From Serripes groenlandicus (lineage: Eukaryota > Mollusca > Bivalvia > Cardiida > Cardiidae), in assembly GCA_031761405.1 (NCBI GenBank), contig JASEVX010000008.1:37020903-37084902 (forward strand): DNA of 64,000 nt, given 5' to 3'. Position 1 is the first letter of the stretch; each line of letters begins with the position of its first letter. The translations under genes and the position numbers were made by a program. Positions 36,660 to 46,500 of the stretch are shown piece by piece. The notes under the pieces were generated by a model. It was not told the origin of the DNA and searched no databases. It saw only the letters and a program-made list of their open reading frames with translations.

Positions 36660-38080
36660 GAACAGGATCAGACTATATAGATATGAAAAGTATGATCTTG
36701 GCCTGCACTTTTCGCGAAGGACATACTAGTCGCATTCACGCGGTGAAGGGGTTTAAAAGGGACGCATGTGTTTGTTAAATGTCTATGTTATGCTCTTTTG
36801 TAAATGCACAGTCCCTTAATTATGTTAATATGTATTTTGTCAATTTTGTCAAGGTTTGTAAGTTTATATATCAATGCTTGGCAAATTTTAATTCTTACAC
36901 ACTTTTGATAACATTGAGAGAAGAGGTGATTAATTAATTCTTTCGTCGCCGTATTTCTTAATCGGACTCTTCCATCCTTAAATTTAAACTTCATATTATT
37001 TTACATTATATGAATATTTTAAGGAGAAATGTGTAGTATTAAGAGCAAATTCAGATGCAAATCAGTCTTTACAGATATACGGGCAGGTCATGTCCTGCAC
37101 TTTTCGCATGATACATGCAAATCATCTACGCGCGGCAAGGGGTTGGTTAGTTAAATGTTTATGTTATTCTTTTCTGTGAATCCATTTTTAGCTCACCAGA
37201 GCACGTAGTGCTCAAGGTGAGTTATTGTGATCGCCTTTTGTCCGTCGTCCGTCGTCCGTCGTTCGTCGTTCGTCGTTCGTCGTTCGTCGTCCGTCGTCAA
37301 CATTTGCTTGTTAATTCACTAGAGGCAACATTTTGCATCCAATCTTTATAAAAGTTTATCAGAACATATATCTCGATCAACTCTAGGCCAAGTTCGAAAC
37401 TGGGTCATGTGGGGTCAAAATCTAGGTCACTAGGTCAAATTTAAGGAAAATCTTGTGAACACTCCTGAAGCCGCATTTTTGGCTTGAGCATGTTGAAACT
37501 TTGTCAGAATGTTTGTCTTAGTGATATCTAGGCCAAGTTCGAAAATAGGTCATGTCGGGTCAAAAGCTAGGTCACTAGGTCAAATTTAAGGAAAATCTTG
37601 TTAACACCCCTGAAGCCGCATTTTTGGCTTGAGCATGTTGAAACTTTGTCAGAATGTTTGTCATAGTGATATCTAGGCCAAGTTTGAATATGGGTCATGT
37701 CCGGTCAAAAACTAGGTCACTAGGCCAAATTTAAGGAAACTATTGATTACACTCTAGAAGCCACATTTTAAACTTGAGCATGTTGAAACTTTATCAGAAA
37801 GTTTGTCCTGATGATATCTAGGCCAAGTTCGAATATGGGTCATGTCATGCCAAAAACTAGGTCACTAGACCAAATTTAAGGGAAATCTTGTTAACACTCT
37901 GGAAGCCACATGTTTGGCTTGAGCATGAGAGAGTTATGTCTTAAATAGCCCATTCTCAGGTGAGCGATTCCAGGGCCTCATGGCCCTCTTGTTTTTAGTT
38001 ATGGTAATCTGTTTGAAATTGCTATAAAACAAATATGTTTTAATGCAATCAAATATATGAAATATGAATTTAAGATCATT
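36660..38080 (+). repeat. Dispersed repeat (three relatives) hosting a later insertion
   Basis: Blocks containing CTGCACTTTTCGCxxxGxxACATxC and ACGCGxxAAGGGGTT occur near 36700 and 37110, and a third relative lies at 42240. The copy near 37110 continues to 37191 and resumes at 37992 with TTATGGTAATCTG, as in 42352-42370. The sequence between is an inserted element. Confidence 0.65.
37192..37991 (+). mobile_element. Bivalve-type dispersed element with 145 bp internal repeats, TSD TTTTTAG
   Basis: It is flanked by TTTTTAG at 37185-37191 and 37992-37998. It starts CTCACCAGAGCACGTAGTGC, then has a (GTCGTYC)n tract (37238-37300) and about four units of 145 bp (CTTTGTCAGAATGTTTGTC at about 37500 and 37645, degenerate at 37790), each with GATATCTAGGCCAAGTT and AGGTCACTAGGTCAAATTTA. 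It ends GGGCCTCATGGCCCTCTTG. Such start and end motifs are widespread in bivalve genomes. It has no coding capacity. A single degenerate unit also lies at 55185-55310. Confidence 0.85.
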
Positions 38081-38231
38081 TGTTTCATCTGTTCTTTATT
38101 TTCCCTTAGTTTATATCTATTTATCTGATAGTTGTGTTTATGTGTCTTACAGTTCTCTGTGAATAGTGTTTTTATAATAATAAAAATGTCTTCCAATTTG
38201 GTGAATTGCTTATTTAATTTATGAGTTTCTG

Positions 38232-38575
38232 TCAGTCGTCTCGCGCGTATTTATGACAACTGTTGGTAACGATCTTCTAGCGCATCCACGCTACTTTAGC
38301 CTCACTTTCAACGAGACACGAATATTCGCAATGGATATTATTCAGATTTACGTAATGTCTCCTGCATATTTTTGACAACTGTTGATAACGATCTTCTAGC
38401 GCATCCACGCTACTTTAGCCTCACTTTCAACGAGACACGAATATTCGCAATGGATATTATTCAGATTTACGTAATGTCTCCTGTATATTCATGACAACTG
38501 TTGATAACGATCTACTAGCGCATCAACGCTTCTTTAGCCTCACTTTCAACGAGACACGAATATTCGGAATATTTG
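38232..38575 (+). repeat. 119 bp satellite, ~3 units (second locus)
   Basis: GAGACACGAATATTCG recurs at 38313, 38432 and 38551 with CTTCTAGCGCATCCACGCTA and CTTTAGCCTCACTTTCAACG between. It is the same family as 23152-23395. Confidence 0.9.
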
Positions 38576-38892
38576 AGTCCGTACGTTGGAAAAGGTGCAA
38601 GTTAACTGCTTGCATTTATGAACAGTATAGGTTTATATCACCGTGTCCACATGCACATGCTCCGTCTTATTAAAATCTACAGAATTGAATAGAAGTTTCT
38701 TACAAGCTTTTACCAGTAATAGGTTAACAGTTTATATCTTGATCAGTCTCTACGGATGCACAGGCTGATCTAGATTTCTGCCGTTCATCGAAGCCAATTT
38801 GTTCCTTTTCGCACGGATGGATTTATTGGAATGTAAGAGTGTTTGAAAGCTTTCTGTGGCTAATTCGCGAACATTGCAGTGCCAGATCAAAG

Positions 38893-39074
38893 TACAGTCA
38901 AACCTGTGTTTAAAGACCCCTATGAGCAAAGAAAGAAATGGTATTTTTCACAGGTGGTCTTTAATTACAGGGTCATTTATGCAGAAAATGAGTAATTGGA
39001 AAATTCAAAGCGTGATCGTTATAGACAGAGAATTGCTAAACAAGGGTAGTCTTAAGCATACAGGTTTGACTGTA
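38893..39074. mobile_element. MITE with TIR TACAGTCAAACCTGT, copy 2
   Basis: Perfect 15 bp ends: TACAGTCAAACCTGT at the left and ACAGGTTTGACTGTA at the right. The interior has TGGTCTTTAATTACAGGG and GCAGAAAATGAGTAATTGG. Confidence 0.9.
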
Positions 39075-39271
39075 TGTTCAATGGTTTGTTTTCCTAGATC
39101 ACGATTCAAGCTAGGTCTATCCTACAGAGGTGCGATCTGACCCGAATCCTTACTGGTTGAAAAGTTCATTAAGTAGATTTTCATGTGGCGTGACCAATTT
39201 AAGGTACAAGTAAAGGTCAATTTTTGATGACACGCCAAGTAATCTTACATTTGACACATTACGATCAATAT

Positions 39272-39536
39272 ATGAGCCGTCTCACGAGAAAAAACAACAT
39301 TGTGGACTCTACGTTAAGTATCGACCCGGATCAGCCTAAGCATGCCGCGCAGGCTAATCCGGACCAACTCTTTTCGCCTCCTGTTGATTTTCTGTTTCAG
39401 AAATCATTACTCTCTAAGTCTTTTCCCCTGAGACGGAATGTGTCGGCCGAATTAGCTTGCGCGGACTGCACAAGCTGATCTGGGTCGATACATTACACAG
39501 AGTCCATAATGTTGGTTTTCTCGCGGGACGGCTCAT
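39272..39536. mobile_element. GAGCCGT-type MITE, copy 4
   Basis: Complete. Starts ATGAGCCGTCTCACGAGAAA and ends CTCGCGGGACGGCTCAT, with ~60 bp inverted arms (GTATCGACCCGGATCAGCCT and its inverse). Confidence 0.9.
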
Positions 39537-39792
39537 ATGTAGGTCATGTTGACCGACTGAGGTAGCCAATTCTTTCACACCGTCCGACAAAATGGGATGG
39601 TCCATGTGCAAAGGTACACGTTGACACGATGTTCACTATTCGCAAATCACAGACACATATTGAAACCGAGCTCTAGCTGCGATCAGACTTTGTTCAGACG
39701 CAGATTAATTCTATAATCGAACAAATCAGAAATTAATTTTGAGAATAAATTTGCTTCTCATCAATCAGATACTTGCGCACATAGAGTGCGTT

Positions 39793-40038
39793 AGAGCCGT
39801 CCCGCGAGAAAACCAACATTGGCTTCTGCGTAATGTATCGACCCAGATCAGCCTGCGCAGTCCGAGACTGATCCGGGCCGACACATTCCGTCTCAGGGGA
39901 ATAGAGGTATAGAGAAACAGAAAATCAACAGGAGGCGAAAAGTGTCTGTCCGGGACAGCCTGCGCGGCATGTTTGGGCTGATCCGGGTCGATACTTTACG
40001 CAGATTCCACAATGTTGGTTTTCCCGCGGGACGGCTCG
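39793..40038. mobile_element. GAGCCGT-type MITE, copy 5
   Basis: Starts AGAGCCGTCCCGCGAGAAAA and ends TCCCGCGGGACGGCTCG. Only about 250 bp from copy 4, same orientation. Confidence 0.9.
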
Positions 40039-40207
40039 TTTATAGATTTAAAGCAAGGGTGTACCTTTTTACATGGAACGATCTTCAATGGAAATGAGGG
40101 CTATGAGATCAAAACAAATGTCACACGGTCAGTAAATGTTCAAGAATCAAAGCACTGAACGTACTTACAGCAATGAGCTCACTGCTGATAACGGATCTCA
40201 ATTAGAC

Positions 40208-40375
40208 CTTATTATTATTGTTCGGTGTTTTACGCCGCTTTCAACAATTGTTCAGTTATATCACGGCGTTTCCTGGGTAAGTTACCAGTAAGACTGGTCC
40301 TTTTATTCTGACACCAGCCAGTCAGTCGTAATGCTAACCCCGCAATCCTGAGCGCCAATGATAGCCCTTACTATC
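40208..40375 (-). mobile_element. tRNA-derived SINE tail, minus strand, head missing
   Basis: GTTTTACGCCGCTTTCAACA, TATATCACGGCGTTTCCTGG, AGTCAGTCGTAATGCTAACC and CTGAGCGCCAAT match the other minus-strand SINE copies. The tRNA-like head is absent. Confidence 0.75.
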
Positions 40376-40839
40376 GATCTCAAATAGACATAGATTTATC
40401 AGAAAATATAAAAAAAATGCTAAAAAGAGGGAATTTATATATCTGTAAGCATTCTTTCCTTGTAATAATATCTTCAAAGGAGCTCTCTGTCAAATCGCGT
40501 TTGCATGTTTGTAAGGACATTTAAATATAAAACGATCAGAATTTGTTTTTAAAAAGAAGATGGAGAAAAGAAATGGAAGCCTACTCCACGGCTCGAAGTC
40601 GAACTACCTGCTAGGTAGCGTGGTGTCTTCAGCATTACGCTACTCCAACTTTATATTGTATTTTTGGTCTCTATAAATAATGGAATGATACTGTAGCACT
40701 TCACGCATAATCAACCTATGATTTCATCAGTAGGCGTAGGAATACATTTTCATAAATTTAGAAATTGCAATATATTATCAACAAATGTTTCGTCCGTTAT
40801 TTCTATGATGTAAGTAATGCAACTTCAATTCCGTTTTCC

Positions 40840-41002
40840 AGCAGACATAGGTTTAACCGACCGATAGTCTGGCTTGTTAGAGGAGGACTATTTTCTTCAG
40901 GAGATTTTGGCGGTTCAAATCTACAGGCTTACGACGACTATCTTTGGAGTTCGATAACCATAGCAACCTGCTCTTACGATTCATCTTCTACTCATGTGTG
41001 AT
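40840..41002 (+). CDS. Exon-like ORF, unidentified
   Basis: A plausible acceptor (TTCAATTCCGTTTTCCAG, ending 40841) precedes an open frame that ends at TGA near 41001. It encodes about 52 residues including RPIVWLVRGGLFSSGDFGG and YDDYLWSSITIAT. The string VRGG...GS...YLWSS recalls short motifs in some extracellular or bacterial surface domains, but I cannot assign a family. No partner exon was found nearby. It could be a stray exon of a decayed gene or chance. Confidence 0.2.
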
Positions 41003-41037
41003 ATTGCATGTTCGTTAAGTGATGACTAGAATCAATA

Positions 41038-41255
41038 TTAACCCTTTCCAACCTACAGACACTGTTTACGCATCTGCAGCAGACGATTTTTTAATACGTC
41101 GGAAAAAAAGAAAAAAATGCTCACCATTTGCTACAATGTTTCCAACCCTATTCAATAATTTAACTTTCCCAAATAGAAATGGTGTAAACTTTTGCATATA
41201 TGCATTTTAAAAGTCGTCTGATGTAGAATTCTCGAATGTGGATGGGAAAGGTTAA
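41038..41255. mobile_element. piggyBac-like MITE with both TTAA sites
   Basis: TTAA at 41038-41041 and 41252-41255. Starts CCCTTTCCAACCTACAG and ends GGATGGGAAAGG. CTGCAGCAGACGATTTT pairs with AAAAGTCGTCTGATGTAG. Confidence 0.75.
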
Positions 41256-42736
41256 TATATATTCTGGTGGAACAGAGCCTGTTCGTTTGACTTGGAGGAT
41301 CGTTGCAGCTGAAAGGCAAGCTAAAGTTGCATTGATCAGACTGTGCCTTAACACACGGTTATCCGAGTTACTATTGTATTATTGTACTTTCATTTAAAGG
41401 GAGTTTCCAAATAATTTCGGGTATGTTTTCAAAGTCGTCTGCTGCAGAAGTGTTGTATGTGGGAAAGGGTTAAATAACAAGGACTATCGGCCCTGTTCAC
41501 TCCACTCGTTACAGAATAATTTAGATGTTCTTAAAGGCTTCGTAGTGTTTTGGGGAATACATAAAGATCAGTGTTATATTGTGATAAGAGAGAAAAATAC
41601 GTTAACACAATAGGATTAGTTACAAACACACATAACCATATACAGCAAAATGTATTCATATTTAATGTTTATTGGTTTCTATTTCCCTACAATATCAGTA
41701 CCAAAAATATATCGACGGATCCTCTGTTAACATCATGGTAGCGACACTATTTATATATATATATAACTACAGAAATGTTAATTAGTTGATTACACGTCTC
41801 ACAGAGATATATACATTATCACTCACTTAAAGCTGTTTGGGCATAAAACAATGGGAAAATAGTTCAGGCCGGTTTATGTCGTTTTCGAATATATATTCTT
41901 TTCGGCCGATGCATTTAGCTTGATGTTGTTTTAAACACGCTCGAAGTACAGTGAGTATGTACCTTAGTAGTGGCAAACTAAACTACTTAAAACTTTGTTT
42001 TAAATTAATTTCTTTGCGTTTAATCCATTCCTTCCATTGTCTAACATTTCAAGTACAAGGGAAAGAACCTCTACCGAATTTTCAACTAAATCTACGGATT
42101 ACCAACCTTGGTCTGAGAATACATAATCCGAGTCCTAAGTATCGTACTTTGCCAATCATAGTGATTCGTGAAGTATTAAATGCGAAGTGTAGATAAAGAT
42201 CAATCTGCATATATATATATAAGGGCTGATCTCGGCCTTCACTTTTCGCTTGTGACATACAACTCGTCTACGCGTGAGGAGGGGGTTAAAAAGGGACAAT
42301 TTTGTGGGTTAATATTTATGTAATTCTCTTCTGTTAATCTATATTCTTTTAGTTATGTTAATCTGTATATGCTATAAAACAAGTATGTTTTAATGCAATA
42401 AAATATATGATGATGATTCATGATATCATAATCAACAGTCTCTGAGAACAATCATGAGTTCTTCACAACTGCACAATGGTCCCGATATCCTAGAAGTAAA
42501 GCAATGGATTTCGGAAACTGTAGGTTGATAGTTAGAATCTCTGTGGCGAAAGTATGATCCATTCTGATAAGACCTGCTGGTGAGCCGTCAGGTAGTTTAA
42601 TAGAAAGGAACACAATGCCAGTTTGCCTTATGCCTGGGGCAAATGGTGGGTTTCGGGAAGCAAAATGTGTTCAGGAAGAAAACGTCTCATCATTAAGATA
42701 TGACCGACCCTTTCGATAGTGATGACACTATTATAA

Positions 42737-42917
42737 ATGAGCTGTTCCACTAAAAAACCAACATAAAGTATCGACCCGGATCAGTCAGAAACCATTACAC
42801 CATATCTCTATCTCCCTGAGACGGAATGTGTCTGCCCTGATTAGCCTGTGCGGACTGCGCAGGCTGGTCTGGATCGATACATTACGCAGAGTCAGTACTG
42901 TCGGTTTTCTCGTGGAA
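42737..42917. mobile_element. GAGCCGT-type MITE, copy 6 (internally deleted)
   Basis: Starts ATGAGCTGTTCCACTAAAAA and ends GGTTTTCTCGTGGAAT. Shorter than other copies, with the middle of the left arm missing. Confidence 0.75.
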
Positions 42918-43205
42918 TTATAATGTTAACGGTCACTATGTTAGGCACACAACTTATAACACTAAGTACAAAAGGTTAGTTCCTTCTTTATTTGACTTGT
43001 ATAAAGCAGCCACCTGACCTGTGTTCAGCATCAACATTTTTACTCTCCCAATGGTGGCTGCTTAAGACAAGTTTTAGTGTAGAAAGACCTGTGAAGGGAT
43101 TGCACAGTGAGTCATTATCTTTAGTGGACGAAAACCAACCCATTAGCAATGAGGAAGATAAAGATAACCGCAGTTGTTTGATCATATGTTTTGGTGATAT
43201 AAATC

Positions 43206-43437
43206 CTTTTCCGCATGCAGATGCATGTTGACGCGTCTCAACAGACGACTTTTGAAAACATTGTGACAAAAGGAGGAATTGCTCAGAATGAGCGGTTACC
43301 TATTTGTTCACAATATTTTAAACTCCATTAAATTATACCAAGTATATACCTTTGTAGAGATGTTTAATAGCTTTGCCCAGAAATGATTTAAGTCGACCGC
43401 CGCAAACCTGTTGCAAACGGGAAATGGTTAAATTTCC
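43206..43437. mobile_element. piggyBac-like MITE just upstream of GM2A-like exon 1
   Basis: Contains TCAACAGACGACTTTTGAAA, AACATTGTGACAAAAGGAGG, AATTGCTCAGAATGAGC and a right end with CGGGAAATGGTTAAA. It ends about 76 bp before the ATG of the intact gene, so it forms part of the promoter region. Confidence 0.6.
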
Positions 43438-43512
43438 TTTGTTTCAAGTAGATCTACTTCTTCAAGTTATTGGAAAGGGAAATAAGAACTGTTTGGACGG
43501 ATAGCTGACAGC

Positions 43513-43590
43513 ATGATGTCGTGGTTTTTGTTCGCTGTTGGTTTCTCTGTTTTTATTTCTCTAAATGGACTTGGTGTAGACATATATGAG
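43513..43590 (+). CDS. GM2A-like copy B, exon 1 (signal peptide)
   Basis: Two adjacent ATGs (43513, 43516) open the frame; the first is used here. It encodes 26 residues ending VDIYE, with donor GAG/GTCAGA. The exon was found by matching phase 0 to exon 2 and by its clear hydrophobic core. It is missing in copy A. Confidence 0.8.
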
Positions 43591-46500
43591 GTCAGACTTT
43601 AATTTATTAACCCCTTTCCCACATGTCTTTGTTAGTATTTTGGTTTACCTCGTTTACAATAATTTTCAGTTATATGTACATAACGTAGCCTGTTCTATTA
43701 ATCCTGAAACCAGCAAGTCAGGCATAATGTTTAGCTCACAACCCTGAGAGCCAAGGAGGGAAAGCCATTACTACAATATTTCTAACGTGTTTGGTATAAC
43801 CCGACCGGAGATCAAACCCGCCGATTTTCCTCATGTTACACATACAACAAACCTTTTACGTAACGCACTGCTTTGAAAGTATGAAGGAAAAGTTATAGGA
43901 GCACTTCACACGTAAATGTTTCATTACTTAATAGAAAACATTGTGACTCATCATTAACATTTTCTTCTCTTACAACAATGTTTTCAGTTTCAAAAGTCGT
44001 CTGCTCCAGATACGATAAAATATTTCCGCATCTTTGATACCTTAATGTCTGACCTTTTTGTTCCCTTTTCTTCAATGTCGCATACCAATTGTCTTTAAGT
44101 TCCCCAAATTCGTATTTATTAATTCAGGACATTTCAGATTGTGTACTCAAGCAAGGGTTGCTTAAATAGTTTGGATATTTATGATCACCGAGAACATTTA
44201 ATTTCTTATGTGTGTGAAGTTGGCTCTGTGATCGGTCATCGGCCATCGGTGACTAAAACCGGAACGCCGACCTGGAACACCGAGCTCGGCCATAGGTGTT
44301 CGAATTTATATAGCAATTTACACGCCGACCTGGACTATCGAGCTCGGCCATCGGTGTTCGAATTTATTCCAGGTCGGCGTTTAAATTACTATTTAAATTC
44401 GAACACCGATGACCGAGCTCGATATTCCAGGTCGGCGTTCAAATTGCTATATAAATTCGAACACCGATGGCCGAGCTGGGTGTACCAGGTCGGCGTTCAG
44501 ATTACTATTTAAATTCGAATTCCGATGGCCGAGCTCGATCTTCCAGGTCGGCGTTCAAATTGATATATAAATTCGAACACCAATGGCCGAGCTCGGTGTT
44601 CCAGGTCGGCGTTCCGGTTTTAATCACCGATGGCCGATGACCGATCACAGAGCCAACTTCACACACATTCATTTATTTCCAAATTTGCTATACGTACATG
44701 TATTAAGAATATATGAGCCGTTCTACGAGAAAACCAACATTATGGACTCTGCGTTATGTATCGACCCAGATCAGCTGGGTCGACACATTCCGTCTTAGGG
44801 GGATAGAGGTATCAAGTAATGATAACTGAAACAGAAAATCCACAAGAGGCGAAACGTGTCTGTCCGGTTTAGCCTGCGCGGCATGTTTGGGCTGATCCGG
44901 GTCGATACTTTACGCAGAGTGCACAATGTTGGTTTTCTGGTATATTGACAATACTGACCATGCCCTTTACACAAATATAATCGTACTCATGTATACATAT
45001 CTCAATCAAATCTAAATTCTGTGCCATCTGTACCATTACATGTTATTTTTGTAAAGCATTCAAGTTTAACGTATACGATGAAAGTCCGTGTGCCTCATCG
45101 CACAACATACGGGATACTTTCGTTAACTCGACAACTCTTATCTCGATATATCGCTTAACTGTAAGTGAAAAGCTGTACCATTGCATGTACACAACGAACA
45201 CTGTTGTTATAAGACGCTGAGCACATTATGCGCTATTTCTTCTTTTTCTACACTGTTTTTAAGGTGCTTTGCAATAACATTAATTCAAAGCAATGCATTA
45301 AACAGATAGTATAATAGATTGGTTTCTCTGTATTAAAATGTGGATATCTCGAAATATGAATAGCTTAAATTAATTTCGTTGGTCCTTTGGACTTTGAGTT
45401 AACGAGAGCGGACTTTATCTTCACTCTCTTAGGTTTATATAATCGATTAAAAGCTATGACTTTTACACACCGTAATATTGTTGTTTCCGCCATTTTACCT
45501 TATATCTAACGCATTTGCATATTAGCCGTTCCACAAGAAAACCAACATTATGGACTCTGCGTAATGTATCGACCCAGATCAGCCTGTGCAATCCGCGCAA
45601 GCTAATCAAGGCCGACACATTCCGTCTCAGGGGGATAGAGGTATAGAGTAATTATTCCTGAAACAGAAAAACCGATGGAGGCGAAAAGGGTCTGTCCGGA
45701 TTAGCCTGTACTGCATGCTTAGTCTGATCCGGGTCGATACTTAACGCAGAGACCACACTGATGATTTCCTCTTGGAACGGCTCATATGTTGTTTATATTT
45801 CCAGGCGGACCCTTACCTTCCTTATGACGAGCTGATAAGACAGGCTCCTGTACAATTACTTGAGTTTAAATGGTCGAATTGCAACAACCAAACAAAGAAA
45901 GCTGTAACGCTAACCTCCCTTAGCGTGAAACCCGACCCTGTTCAGATCGGTGGTAAAGTAACGATGTCTGGTGCGATTAATGTTTCACAAGACGTGGGTG
46001 TGAGCGGAGAGGTCTTGTCGGTAAGGGATTATTACCGCTGTTGGTTCATCTGATACTATTTGTCACGGTATAGACATTTTTTGTTCAGATTGAAGTTAAA
46101 ATATTAAAGTGAATATACTGTTATAAATACCTTCTAATGTATGTGTATTAATTGAAGAGTTTAACAGACCAGTGCAGATGCCCAGTTTAACAAAGGCATT
46201 TATAATCCGCCCCAGAAATCTATAAACAAGCATAAAACTGTATGTTCAATATTTACTGCCAAACCATTAGGTTAAGAATCGACCACATATGTACCGGTAT
46301 TCACGGAAAAACCCATAGCTACTGCCTTGAAATAAGCAAAACACGTTTAGCCCTTGGTGGGTTATTTTGGGACTAAGAGCAAACTAAAACAAAATAGAAT
46401 CGTTTGGTTCTTGCCTCTTTATCTTAATGTAATGGCAAAACATAAGATCAACTAAACAACGTTTTGTTGGATGCCAACCTGACCAAGATTGAGTTATATG

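Noticed and set aside
44141..44512. 123-codon ORF
   Set aside because: It is made of the inverted and tandem units of the fold-back element.
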